NCBI RefSeq assembly: GCF_013307245.1 | Contig: NZ_CP028941.1 | Location: forward strand, 992,001 to 1,056,000 | Reading direction: 5' to 3' | DNA length: 64,000 bases | Source of the DNA: Polynucleobacter antarcticus | GTDB lineage: Bacteria > Pseudomonadota > Gammaproteobacteria > Burkholderiales > Burkholderiaceae | Shown: piece after piece, positions 10,295 through 18,546 of the stretch | Layout of the letters: each line of letters starts with the position of its first letter | Numbering within the stretch: position 1 is the first letter of the stretch | Translations under genes and position numbers: made by a program | The notes under the pieces: model-generated | What the model saw: the letters and a program-made list of their open reading frames with translations, nothing else | What the model was told of the DNA's origin: nothing | The model's database searches: none

Positions 10295-10328
10295 GAATTA
10301 CCCCTGATTTTCTGATTCGGGGTAATTC
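10295..10328 (+). terminator. Probable intrinsic terminator after purF
   Basis: A perfect 10-bp stem (GAATTACCCC / GGGGTAATTC) with a 14-base loop lies 13 bases after the purF stop, followed by TTCATTTC rather than a clean T run. It separates the purF transcript from metZ, which begins 26 bp later. Confidence 0.65.
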
Positions 10329-10353
10329 TTCATTTCGGTGTCAAAATAGCGGT

Positions 10354-11562
10354 ATGAAGAGCAAACCGATACGCCAAAAACCTGATTTCTCAAAGCTGGC
10401 ACTAGAGACCCTAGCGGTCCGTGCTGGGACTCGCCGTACTGCAGAATATCAGGAGCATTCGGAAGCGATGTTCCTAACATCGAGCTTTTGTTTTGACAGT
10501 GCTGAATCAGCCGCTGATGGATTTGCCCATGCAGATCAAGGCTTCATTTATTCACGCTTTACCAATCCGACAGTAAGTATGTTTCAGGATCGACTCGCTG
10601 CCTTGGAGGGTGGTGAAGCTTGTATTGCGACTTCTTCAGGCATGGCCGCCATTTTGGCTATGTCAATGTCTCATCTTCAGGCGGGTGATCATGTCGTCTG
10701 TTCACGCTCCGTATTTGGTGCAACGATCCAATTGTTTAGCAGTATTTTAGGTCGCTTTGATATTACAACGACCTATGTTGATTTGTGTGATGCCAAGGCA
10801 TGGCAAGAGGCCGTTCAAGAAAACACCAAAATGTTTTATTTGGAGACGCCGTCAAATCCATTAACAGAAATCGCAGATATCAAAGCGATTGCTAAGATTG
10901 CAAAAAAAGCAAAAGCTTTGTTTGCTGTAGATAACTGTTTTTGTACGCCAGCCTTACAAAGACCGCTTGCATTAGGTGCAGATGTGATTATTCATTCGGC
11001 AACAAAGTATTTGGATGGGCAGGGCCGCGTAGTTGGTGGCGCTATAGTTGGTAGTAAAGATTTTATTATGGGTAAAGTATTCCCTTATGTGAGAACAGCA
11101 GGGCCAACACTTTCTGCCTTTAACGCCTGGGTATTTCTAAAAGGTTTAGAGACTCTTGAGTTGCGTATGAAGCAACAAAGTCAAAATGCTTTAGCAATTG
11201 CACAGTGGTTAGAAAAGCAAGCGGGAATTGAGCGTGTTTATTATCCTGGCCTTAAATCGCATCCTCAATATGCCTTAGCTCAGCGTCAACAAAAAGCAGG
11301 TGGTGCCATTCTGTCTTTCACTCTGAAAGGTGGCAAGAAGGCTGCATTTAAGTTAATCAATCAGACCAAGCTCTGCTCAATCACGGCTAATTTAGGCGAT
11401 ACGCGTACTACCATTACCCATCCTGCTACTACAACCCACTGTAGAGTCAGCCCAGAGGCTCGCAAAGCTGCTGGTATTACCGATGGCTTAGTACGTATTG
11501 CGGTAGGCTTAGAGAATATTGCTGACCTTAAGAATGATTTAATAGCTGGTTTCAAGAAATAA
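10354..11562 (+). CDS. metZ: O-succinylhomoserine sulfhydrylase
   Basis: A Cys/Met-metabolism PLP enzyme that makes homocysteine directly from an activated homoserine and sulfide. The PLP lysine is K218 in IHSATKYLDGQG. YSRFTNPT near residue 66 and the TITHPATTTH block near the C-terminus are family marks. Position behind cvpA-purF is the usual place of metZ in beta- and gammaproteobacteria, which favours this name over O-acetylhomoserine enzymes; substrate choice is inferred. The 402-residue length is normal. Confidence 0.93.
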   Translation: MKSKPIRQKPDFSKLALETLAVRAGTRRTAEYQEHSEAMFLTSSFCFDSAESAADGFAHADQGFIYSRFTNPTVSMFQDRLAALEGGEACIATSSGMAAILAMSMSHLQAGDHVVCSRSVFGATIQLFSSILGRFDITTTYVDLCDAKAWQEAVQENTKMFYLETPSNPLTEIADIKAIAKIAKKAKALFAVDNCFCTPALQRPLALGADVIIHSATKYLDGQGRVVGGAIVGSKDFIMGKVFPYVRTAGPTLSAFNAWVFLKGLETLELRMKQQSQNALAIAQWLEKQAGIERVYYPGLKSHPQYALAQRQQKAGGAILSFTLKGGKKAAFKLINQTKLCSITANLGDTRTTITHPATTTHCRVSPEARKAAGITDGLVRIAVGLENIADLKNDLIAGFKK

Positions 11563-11589
11563 ATCTTTTTGGTTTGCCAGATTAAGGCG

Positions 11590-12219
11590 ATGGAACAAAT
11601 GAGCTTTGCCGATGCTACCCAGTTCTGGAATCAACGCTTTGATAAACCCGAATTTATCTTTGGCACAGAGCCCAATGAGTATCTAGTAGAGCAAGCCTCT
11701 ACTTATCTTCAAGCTGGCAATCAAGTCCTCTGTATTGCTGACGGCGAAGGTCGTAACGGAGTATGGCTTGCAAAGCAGGGCATGAAGGTGACAGGCTTTG
11801 ATGTTTCAGATATTGCGCTGCTTAAAGCAAAACAGCTTGCACATGATCATCAGGTCACCATTCAATACAGCCTGTGTGATACCGATAGTTTCAAGTGGGT
11901 CCCAAATACCTATGATGCCGTGATTGGCATATTTATTCAGTTTGCTGACCCAGAGATGCGCACCAGAATTTTTAAACAAGTACATGAGACTCTAAAGCCG
12001 GGTGGAATATTTATCCTGCAGGGATACACCCCTAAGCAGTTAGACTACAAAACGGGAGGCCCTTCATTGATCGAGCATCTCTATACGGAAGACATGATTC
12101 AAGAGCTTGCAAAAAAATTTTCGGTCTTAGACTTGCGCTCATACGAAAAAGAATTATCTGAGGGTGCGAGGCATAGTGGGATGTCAGCCTTATTGGGACT
12201 AACGGCGAAAAAACTTTAA
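11590..12219 (+). CDS. Class I SAM-dependent methyltransferase
   Basis: A 209-residue Rossmann methyltransferase. The SAM-binding motif I is VLCIADGEGRNGVWLA and motif II acidic strand is VTGFDVSD. The family resembles TehB/thiopurine-type small-molecule methyltransferases, but the substrate cannot be read from the sequence. The frame extends to a TTG at 11569; ATG 11590 (or ATG 11599) is a more natural start. It follows metZ by 27 bp and may be co-transcribed. Confidence 0.85.
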   Translation: MEQMSFADATQFWNQRFDKPEFIFGTEPNEYLVEQASTYLQAGNQVLCIADGEGRNGVWLAKQGMKVTGFDVSDIALLKAKQLAHDHQVTIQYSLCDTDSFKWVPNTYDAVIGIFIQFADPEMRTRIFKQVHETLKPGGIFILQGYTPKQLDYKTGGPSLIEHLYTEDMIQELAKKFSVLDLRSYEKELSEGARHSGMSALLGLTAKKL

Positions 12220-12237
12220 GTGATATCAAGATCAATT

Positions 12238-12879
12238 ATGAAAATATCTAATGCTTTTTTACAAGCGGTCTTTATTCTAGTCGCGTTAATATTTAGCGTG
12301 CCTGTATCCGCTTTAGATTTTTCTGACATTGCTGCTGAAGGAGAGATCAAGTACCTCAAAGTGAGGCCAGATCCAGGCGCCTACTCATATGAGTCTCGGG
12401 TCAAGATCACGCCGGCAAGCCTAGAAAGTGGTAGCGTTGAAATCGCTACCTGTCATCGTCAGCTCGATCCCATACGTAAAGTAGTGATTGTTTTTAATCC
12501 AAGCCGAATACAAGCCATCGCGATTCAAAGTTTAGACAAAATGGCCTCTGCAGAAGTGAAGGGCAATGAAGTCGTTCTGACTGATGTTGAGCGGGGCGCT
12601 TCGATTTGCATTGATCTACGATCTAAGGCCTTAGATAAGGTGGCTGACGGCCAATTTAAGCTGAATGCCGGCCCTCTGATGCGACGGTATTTTGACGGCT
12701 ATTTACCGATGGCTGCTAAATTGAGGGTTGATTGGCCTACTGACTTGTTAATACTAGATAAAACAGTGCCATCTGAAAAGGATGGAATCCAAGTAGTGCA
12801 GGGAAATGATGGAGTCCAGCTCGATATGATTTTTGCCGGAAAAATGACGGCGCAAATTTTCCTTAAGAAATCAAACTAA
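12238..12879 (+). CDS. Hypothetical exported protein
   Basis: The 213-residue product starts with a clear signal peptide (MKISNAFLQAVFILVALIF then VSALDF, cleavage likely after VSA). The mature part has no recognised domain, membrane span or Cys-rich motif; two cysteines (CHRQ and CIDL) could form a disulfide. The frame extends to GTG 12220, but ATG 12238 gives the signal peptide. It ends before a bidirectional hairpin, so it probably closes the metZ transcript. Function unknown. Confidence 0.75.
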   Translation: MKISNAFLQAVFILVALIFSVPVSALDFSDIAAEGEIKYLKVRPDPGAYSYESRVKITPASLESGSVEIATCHRQLDPIRKVVIVFNPSRIQAIAIQSLDKMASAEVKGNEVVLTDVERGASICIDLRSKALDKVADGQFKLNAGPLMRRYFDGYLPMAAKLRVDWPTDLLILDKTVPSEKDGIQVVQGNDGVQLDMIFAGKMTAQIFLKKSN

Positions 12880-12921
12880 CTACGGTATAGGTTCATCATT
12901 AATTCGTGTATTGCTTGATGA

Positions 12922-12950
12922 AAAAAACGCCCTCAAATGAGGACGTTTTA
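12922..12950. terminator. Bidirectional terminator between convergent genes
   Basis: AAAACG-C-CCTCA, a two-base loop, then TGAGG-A-CGTTTT forms a stem of about 12 bp with one C/A mismatch, flanked by A's on one side and T's on the other. It lies between the exported-protein gene (plus) and the peroxiredoxin gene (minus), so it can stop both. Confidence 0.75.
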
Positions 12951-12968
12951 ATGAGTCCAGAATCTTTT

Positions 12969-13625
12969 TTATTTGTTAGGCGCTTTGGCGTAACGTAAGT
13001 AAGGTAGTTTTACGTCAATTTCACCAAACCGTGCTTTAGCTGCTTCATCAGATAGGCTTAGGCCAACTATGACATCCTGACCAGGTTGCCAGTTTGCTGG
13101 CGTAGCAATAGGCACCCCATCCGTGATTTGTATTGCATCGAGCGCTCTTAATATTTCAGCAAAATTACGCCCAACTGACATAGGGTATGACATTGTTAAG
13201 CGAATCTTCTTATCTGGTCCAATGATAAATACAGTACGAACAGTAGCTGTGTCTGCAGGCGTTCTACCGTCTGCAAGATAGGCCTCTGCTGGCAGCATAT
13301 TGAAGAGCTTAGCAACTTGAAGTGATCTGTCGTCAATGATTGGAAAATTAGCCGGTACACCAGCAGTAGCCTCAATATCACGTATCCACTTGTGGTGTTC
13401 TTCAACGCTATCTACCGATACACCCATTACTAAAGTGTTTCTCTTTACAAATTCTTTCGCTAACAATGCTACAGCGCTAAATTCTGTAGTACAGACTGGA
13501 GTGAAGTCTTTTGGGTGTGAAAACAAGATGGCGTAATGATCCCCCATCCAATTATGTAGGCTTATTTTTCCAGCAGTTGATTCGGTTGTGAAATCTGGAG
13601 CAACATCATTGATTCTGAGTGACAT
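12969..13625 (-). CDS. 1-Cys (Prx6-type) peroxiredoxin
   Basis: Reduces hydrogen peroxide and organic peroxides. The peroxidatic cysteine is C45 in HPKDFTPVCTTEF. The protein is 218 residues with the longer C-terminal arm of the Prx6 group, and lacks the second resolving Cys of AhpC. The start at 13625 is preceded by AAGGGACTTC on its strand. A perfect FNR-type palindrome (13686-13699) lies about 60 bp upstream, suggesting redox control. It is divergent from the sulfur-transport genes that begin at 13888. Confidence 0.93.
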   Translation of the reverse strand: MSLRINDVAPDFTTESTAGKISLHNWMGDHYAILFSHPKDFTPVCTTEFSAVALLAKEFVKRNTLVMGVSVDSVEEHHKWIRDIEATAGVPANFPIIDDRSLQVAKLFNMLPAEAYLADGRTPADTATVRTVFIIGPDKKIRLTMSYPMSVGRNFAEILRALDAIQITDGVPIATPANWQPGQDVIVGLSLSDEAAKARFGEIDVKLPYLRYAKAPNK

Positions 13626-13685
13626 ATTGAAGTCCCTTTTAATTTACCAGTTCATTCATTAGGCGTTAACAAAAGAATCTATGTT

Positions 13686-13699
13686 TTGATCTAGATCAA
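13686..13699. promoter_or_regulatory. FNR/Anr-type binding site
   Basis: TTGATCTAGATCAA is a perfect match to the TTGAT-N4-ATCAA consensus of FNR/Anr/Dnr regulators. It sits 61 bp upstream of the peroxiredoxin start on the minus strand and about 190 bp upstream of the plus-strand YeeE operon, so the peroxiredoxin promoter is the more likely target. A degenerate half copy (TTGATCAATTTAAG) lies near 13793. Confidence 0.6.
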
Positions 13700-13887
13700 A
13701 TGAATTTAATCTTTTTCTTGCAGAATTTGTTTTCCTTGGTGTAGTATACAGTATATAAATAAATATATTATTAATTTATGAAATGATTGTTTTTGATCAA
13801 TTTAAGTTGTAAAGCTGAAGAGTAGGGTGCTGTCTGGCAATAAGAACGTACTGTTTTAGTAAAAAATCTGATGAGAGAGTCACTTTT

Positions 13888-14415
13888 GTGCAAGAGAATA
13901 AAAACACAATAAAACCAAGCGCGTACTGGAATCCCCTAGTAGCAGGACTTGCCTTAGGCCTTGTTCTCTTGCTCACTTTTGTATCTACAGGTCACGGACT
14001 TGGTGCTACAGGCTTCACCACACGACTAACAGCTTGGCTTGGAATGCAAGTTGTACCCGCTGCCACATTGGCAAATAATTATTTAGGCGGAATGGCTGAG
14101 GATGCTTATCCGCTAGATGCATGGATTAGTTGGCAAGTAATTGGCGTAGCTATTGGCGCATTGGTATCTGCATATCTAGCACACCGAATATATTTTCAAT
14201 TGGATGGCAAGGTATTTCTTGGTGGTACAAAGCGTCCAATCACCGCTTTAGTGGGCGGATTGTTGGCTGGTTTCGGGGCACGTATTGCAGCCGGCTGTAC
14301 AAGTGGCCTAGGTTTATCAGGTGCTGCTACTTTAAGTATTGCCGCTTTTGTCTTTCTAGGCACTTTTTTTGCCGCTGGAATACTGGCTACAAAGTTAATG
14401 AAAGTAGGTCAATAA
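13888..14415 (+). CDS. YeeE/YedE family membrane protein, first half of a split pair
   Basis: A 175-residue polytopic membrane protein with about four hydrophobic segments. The family cysteine motif is GARIAAGCTSGLGLSG. YeeE/YedE proteins carry thiosulfate or related sulfur compounds in through a pore lined by cysteines, as established for TsuA. This is the half-size PmpA/PmpB type, in which two adjacent genes encode what is one protein elsewhere. The start is GTG 13888. It is one base from the next half, implying coupled translation. Confidence 0.85.
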   Translation: MQENKNTIKPSAYWNPLVAGLALGLVLLLTFVSTGHGLGATGFTTRLTAWLGMQVVPAATLANNYLGGMAEDAYPLDAWISWQVIGVAIGALVSAYLAHRIYFQLDGKVFLGGTKRPITALVGGLLAGFGARIAAGCTSGLGLSGAATLSIAAFVFLGTFFAAGILATKLMKVGQ

Positions 14416-14416
14416 A

Positions 14417-14980
14417 ATGAATGAAATCATATCTGGATTAATGCTTGGTTTTGGTTTCGGTTTTGTATTGGAGCGGGCAGGATTTGGCAACCCAAATAAG
14501 TTGACTGGTCAATTTCGGTTTACTGATTGGTCTGTTTTCAAGGTGATGTTTACTGCTATTGTATTTACCGCTATCGGATTGATGGCTCTGAAATACTTAG
14601 GTTACATACAGATAGATCAGCTTTTCGTACCCCCAGCATTTTTGGGTGCTGCTGCTTTGGGCGGTGCACTGGTAGGGGTAGGCTTCTCAATTGGTGGCTA
14701 TTGTCCTGGGACTTCAATAGTGGGTCTAATGTCCGGTCGTATAGATGCCGGTATCTTCCTGATTGGTCTGCTGTTAGGAACTGTAATATTTTCTCTTGCT
14801 TATCCTGTAATTGAAAGTGTGACGTCCTTGGGGGAATATACCCAAGGAGATACCCTCATGGTATTGCTCAATACAAGCGATATTTATATCAATATTGCCA
14901 TGGTGATAGCTGCCATAGCTATTTTTATATTTGGTGGCTGGATTGAAAAGCGCTCTAGTGGCACCGTTTGCTCGAAATAA
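14417..14980 (+). CDS. YeeE/YedE family membrane protein, second half of a split pair
   Basis: A 187-residue polytopic protein with the second-half cysteine motif GGYCPGTSIVGLMSG near residue 93 and about five hydrophobic segments. It starts one base after the stop of the first half. Together they should form one thiosulfate/sulfur-compound permease. Context (rhodanese, SoxCD, SoxYZ nearby) supports a sulfur substrate, but the exact ion cannot be read. Confidence 0.85.
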   Translation: MNEIISGLMLGFGFGFVLERAGFGNPNKLTGQFRFTDWSVFKVMFTAIVFTAIGLMALKYLGYIQIDQLFVPPAFLGAAALGGALVGVGFSIGGYCPGTSIVGLMSGRIDAGIFLIGLLLGTVIFSLAYPVIESVTSLGEYTQGDTLMVLLNTSDIYINIAMVIAAIAIFIFGGWIEKRSSGTVCSK

Positions 14981-15008
14981 ATTTAATCATATTCAAAAAG
15001 GAAATTAA

Positions 15009-15215
15009 ATGTCTTCGAAATTAAAGATTGCGGCACTCTCAGTAGCATTGGCTGGTCTTACAGCAGCTCCGCTAGCACATTCAGCCGACACACCAGTAAA
15101 GGCACCTACAAGTTCGGAACCAAGCAATCCATGCGCCCCTAAAAAGAAAAAAGTAACCAATCCCTGTGGCCCGGCTAATCCATGCGCCCCTAAAAAGCGC
15201 AAAGCTGCTGAGTAA
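15009..15215 (+). CDS. Small exported NPC-repeat cysteine protein
   Basis: The 68-residue product has a signal peptide ending at AHSA (about residue 25). The mature part of about 43 residues is low in complexity and carries three NPC(A/G)P motifs spaced by Lys-rich stretches (NPCAPKKKK, NPCGPANPCAPKK). No fold is recognised. Three cysteines in a periplasmic Lys/Pro peptide could bind metal or carry sulfane sulfur, or form mixed disulfides; this is inference. A strong AAAAAGGAAATTAA ribosome site precedes it, and it follows the YeeE pair by 28 bp. Confidence 0.75.
   Translation: MSSKLKIAALSVALAGLTAAPLAHSADTPVKAPTSSEPSNPCAPKKKKVTNPCGPANPCAPKKRKAAE
15126..15197 (+). repeat. Two 21-bp perfect direct repeats inside the NPC-repeat gene
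   Basis: The 21 bases at 15126-15146 recur exactly at 15177-15197; both encode the NPCAPKK unit. Perfect identity at synonymous sites points to recent internal duplication or slippage expansion. Confidence 0.85.
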
Positions 15216-15254
15216 ATATAAGCAAAATGACCATCCTATTATTTTAAATTTGTC

Positions 15255-15884
15255 ATGTTGATGAAATCTACTCTTTGCCTTTCTGCTCAAGAGATATTAA
15301 ATATCTACGAACGCTATGCTAAAAAAGGGGTGACGCTTTCTGAAGTGGCACTTTGTGGAGCAAAAGAATTTATTGAGTTAACCCATTACCCAAAGAATGA
15401 TGTTGTTGACCTTGTGAGTGGTTATGAGTTTTATTATCATGCCCACCCGACATCAAGCACGGCTAGTAGGGAGCATGGTCATTTTCATTTATTTCAAAGG
15501 CAAAAGAACCAGACATTTATCCATTTAATCGCCATTTCTTTAAATCCGCAAGGATTGCCAGTGAGGCTATTTACATGCAATCAGTGGGTGACAGGCGAAA
15601 CTATGGTGGAGTCAAGCAAGGTCATTGAGAGCTTAAAAGATTTTGATCTTGAGGTGAAAGGGCGCTTCGGACCCATTGCTAGATGGGTGAGTGCTATGAC
15701 TACATTATATTTTTATGAAATGAGCACCTTAATCCATGCTCGTGATCAAAAATTAATTGACTTAGAACCAGCCTTTGATAGTCGCAGTCAGTTACTAGAG
15801 TCTAAGCAGAATCATGAACTGACGCAATGTGATATTGAATTAATGACTAATTTATCTCAGCATTTAACCATTACCAATTACTAA
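15255..15884 (+). CDS. Conserved protein of unknown function (HGHFH motif, DUF6969-like)
   Basis: A 209-residue soluble protein without signal peptide or membrane span. Its mark is a histidine-rich block REHGHFHLF near residue 75, followed by HLIAISLNPQG and NQWVTGETMV. These resemble, from memory, the DUF6969 family, but the assignment is not certain. The His cluster suggests metal binding. It lies between the NPC-repeat protein and a periplasmic rhodanese and ends 9 bp before the latter, so a role in sulfur metabolism is inferred from context only. Confidence 0.7.
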   Translation: MLMKSTLCLSAQEILNIYERYAKKGVTLSEVALCGAKEFIELTHYPKNDVVDLVSGYEFYYHAHPTSSTASREHGHFHLFQRQKNQTFIHLIAISLNPQGLPVRLFTCNQWVTGETMVESSKVIESLKDFDLEVKGRFGPIARWVSAMTTLYFYEMSTLIHARDQKLIDLEPAFDSRSQLLESKQNHELTQCDIELMTNLSQHLTITNY

Positions 15885-15893
15885 GGAGTAGGG

Positions 15894-16871
15894 ATGAAGA
15901 AGATACCGTTTTTATTAATCGCTTGCATAACGTTATTTTTCAGTATGGCACATGCTGTGAGTCTAACTGGGCCAGTGGTTAGTGCTGAATGGCTAGCAGC
16001 CAATATGACGAATGTACAAATTTTAGAGGTTAGGGGAGATGTTGCAAGCTATACCCGTTTGCCTGAATTTGAGGTGGATAAAAAGACGGGTAAGAAACTA
16101 TTAGTGGAAGTAGGTGGCCATATCACTGGTTCTAACTTCCTTGATTTTAAAAAGGTCAGAGTAGATAGGTTAATAGATGGTAAAAAAATTAAATATCTCA
16201 TACCTGAAAAATTAGACTTTGAAAAAATAATTCAAGCTGTTGGTATTAATTCAGATAAGCCCATTATTTTGGTTCCAGTTGCTCTAGATATATCTGATAT
16301 TGACGAGGCACTTCGTACCTATTGGCAATTTAAGGTGTATGGCGAAGATAATATTGCAGTGTTAGATGGTGGCATGGCTGGCTGGTTATCTGAAGGTCGT
16401 GATTTTTCCACTGCTACTGCTTCTAAGTCGATCGGTAATTGGACGGCAAAGGCGGAGCGTAAAGAATTGATTGCAAATTCAGAGCAAGTAGCTGCCGCAT
16501 CAAAAAATGGTCAATCTACGTTAATTGACGCACGGCAACCAGCACAGTTTCTAGGTTTGAGCAAGCGGGACTATGTTCTGACTTATGGCCATATTGCCGG
16601 CGGCAAGCAATTTGCTCCCGAGTTACTTGCAAAGTCGAAAAAAGGCGCGCTCTATTTTTGGGATAAGAATACCTATCAAGCTTTATTTTTAGCAAATGAT
16701 ATTAGCACCAATATGCCTGCAATTAGTTACTGCAATAGTGGTCATCTGGCTGCTGGTGGATGGTTCGTTATGTCTGAGCTTGTTGGCAATCCATCAACTA
16801 AGCTTTATGACGGCTCTTTGTATTTATGGACGCTTGAAGGGCGTCCGACTGTAGGTGTTCCACTTAATTAA
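15894..16871 (+). CDS. Periplasmic rhodanese-type sulfurtransferase
   Basis: A 325-residue protein with a signal peptide (cleavage likely after AHA, residue 21) and two rhodanese domains. The N-terminal domain (about 30-165) lacks the cysteine, and the C-terminal domain carries C280 in ISYCNSGHLAAGGW. That two-domain plan is typical of thiosulfate or 3-mercaptopyruvate sulfurtransferases. The CNSGHLA loop differs from the CRxGxR/T loops of classical enzymes, so the donor is uncertain. It is in a run of sulfur genes and has a good AAGGAG ribosome site. Confidence 0.88.
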   Translation: MKKIPFLLIACITLFFSMAHAVSLTGPVVSAEWLAANMTNVQILEVRGDVASYTRLPEFEVDKKTGKKLLVEVGGHITGSNFLDFKKVRVDRLIDGKKIKYLIPEKLDFEKIIQAVGINSDKPIILVPVALDISDIDEALRTYWQFKVYGEDNIAVLDGGMAGWLSEGRDFSTATASKSIGNWTAKAERKELIANSEQVAAASKNGQSTLIDARQPAQFLGLSKRDYVLTYGHIAGGKQFAPELLAKSKKGALYFWDKNTYQALFLANDISTNMPAISYCNSGHLAAGGWFVMSELVGNPSTKLYDGSLYLWTLEGRPTVGVPLN

Positions 16872-16903
16872 GTATTTTAAATTTATCAACTTGGAGAAAT
16901 CAT

Positions 16904-17116
16904 ATGAAATGCAATATTGGAACTATGGATCGCATCATGCGCATCACCGCTGGCTTGATATTAATTGGGCTAGCTTTAGGAAATGTAATCGGTAGTTGGG
17001 GCTGGATCGGAATCGTGCCTCTAGCTACTGGCTTCATTAAATTTTGTCCTTTATATCCAATCTTGGGCTTTAATTCTTGCGGGCAAAAAGGTAGTAAAAA
17101 TAGTTCCATTAAATAA
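16904..17116 (+). CDS. DUF2892 (YgaP-type) membrane protein
   Basis: A 70-residue protein with two hydrophobic segments and the family opening MKCNIGTMDRIMRITAG. The C-terminal half carries GFIKFCPLYPILGFNSC, the Cys-containing block of the YgaP membrane domain. In YgaP this domain anchors a rhodanese at the inner membrane; here the rhodanese is a separate, upstream, exported protein, so the two may act together. GGAGAAATCAT precedes the start. Confidence 0.85.
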   Translation: MKCNIGTMDRIMRITAGLILIGLALGNVIGSWGWIGIVPLATGFIKFCPLYPILGFNSCGQKGSKNSSIK

Positions 17117-17175
17117 TTACCGCTTATGCCCTCCTGGGGAATATGGTGGTTGAATACTAATAAAGTAAAGATAAA

Positions 17176-18546
17176 ATGATTGATACCCTAATGTTGAGCC
17201 GTATCCAATTTGCGAGCAACATCACATTTCATATTCTCTTTCCAACAATTACGATTGCGCTTGGATGGTTTTTATTCTTTTTTAAGCTTAAATTTGTTCG
17301 AACGCAAAATGAGATTTGGAATGAGGCTTATAAATTTTGGGTAAAAATCTTTGCACTAACTTTTGCCTTAGGAGTAGTAAGTGGGCTGACTATGAGCTTT
17401 CAATTCGGTACGAATTGGCCTGGCTATATGGAAAAGGTTGGCAATATTGCTGGGCCCTTGCTGGCTTATGAAGTATTAACAGCTTTCTTTTTAGAAGCTA
17501 CCTTTTTAGGGGTGATGTTATTCGGTACCAATCGAGTGAGTCAGAAGACCCATTTAGTCGCTACCTTTTTAGTTGCTTTTGGAACCACCTTATCTGCCTT
17601 TTGGATCATTGCTCTGAATTCTTGGATGCAAACTCCGCAGGGTCACAAAATTATTGATGGGATTGTTTTTGCTGATAGTTGGTTGGCTATTATTTTTAAC
17701 CCATCTATGCCATATCGTTTGATGCACATGATGATGGCCTCATTTTTAACAGCGGCGTTTTTTGTGGCTGGTGTATCGGCCTATCGAAGCTTAAAGGGCT
17801 CTACTTCAGTATCCAATAACTTAACGCTCAAGCTGGCTGTAACGATTGCCGCTATTTTGATCCCGTTTCAAATTCTATTAGGTGATTTACATGGGACGAA
17901 TACCCTTGAGCACCAGCCTGCTAAGCTCGCAGCGATGGAGGGTATTTGGAAGACAGGGGGTAATGTACCTGCAGTGATCTTCGCCATTCCTGATCAGACT
18001 TCTAAATCTAATTTATATGAAATCGCAATACCCAATCTGGCATCTCTTTATCTAACCCATACGTGGGACGGAGAGGTGAAGGGTTTAGATGCGTTTGGCA
18101 CTGATATTCCACCGGTGCTCCCTGTATTTTTTGCCTTCCGAATCATGGTTGGTGTTGGTATTCTTATGTTGTGTATTTCTTGGTTTGGTTTCTGGCGCTT
18201 AAGGCGTGAGCAAGTTTTACCAAGGTGGTTTAAGGCCTCACTTGTGGGAATGACATTTTCTGGTTGGATTGCAGTAGTTTCTGGTTGGTACGTCACTGAA
18301 ATAGGAAGGCAGCCATTTTTAGTGAGCGGCATCTTAAGAACTGCAGATGCTGTTACCACTGTGCCATCGTCTATGGTGCTGAGCACTCTTCTTCTATACC
18401 TCATTCTTTATATTGGCCTATTAGCCACCTACATTTGGATTGTTTTTTATATGGCAAGAAAAGCCGATCAGCTTCCAGCCGATCTTCAGGACATAGACAA
18501 TAAATCTATTAGCTCCACCAATCTTTCTGGCCTTGCAAAATCATGA
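17176..18546 (+). CDS. cydA: Cytochrome bd-type quinol oxidase subunit I (cyanide-insensitive type)
   Basis: The haem-bearing subunit that oxidises quinol and reduces oxygen to water at the inner membrane. Haem-ligand histidines are H19 (ITFHILFP) and H184 (YRLMHMMM). GRQPFLVSG is the variant of the GRQPW block, and GDLHG with QPAKLAAMEG is the conserved pore segment. The length (456 residues) and short quinol-binding loop match the CioA group rather than E. coli CydA. Its TGA overlaps the ATG of cydB (ATGA). Confidence 0.93.
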   Translation: MIDTLMLSRIQFASNITFHILFPTITIALGWFLFFFKLKFVRTQNEIWNEAYKFWVKIFALTFALGVVSGLTMSFQFGTNWPGYMEKVGNIAGPLLAYEVLTAFFLEATFLGVMLFGTNRVSQKTHLVATFLVAFGTTLSAFWIIALNSWMQTPQGHKIIDGIVFADSWLAIIFNPSMPYRLMHMMMASFLTAAFFVAGVSAYRSLKGSTSVSNNLTLKLAVTIAAILIPFQILLGDLHGTNTLEHQPAKLAAMEGIWKTGGNVPAVIFAIPDQTSKSNLYEIAIPNLASLYLTHTWDGEVKGLDAFGTDIPPVLPVFFAFRIMVGVGILMLCISWFGFWRLRREQVLPRWFKASLVGMTFSGWIAVVSGWYVTEIGRQPFLVSGILRTADAVTTVPSSMVLSTLLLYLILYIGLLATYIWIVFYMARKADQLPADLQDIDNKSISSTNLSGLAKS

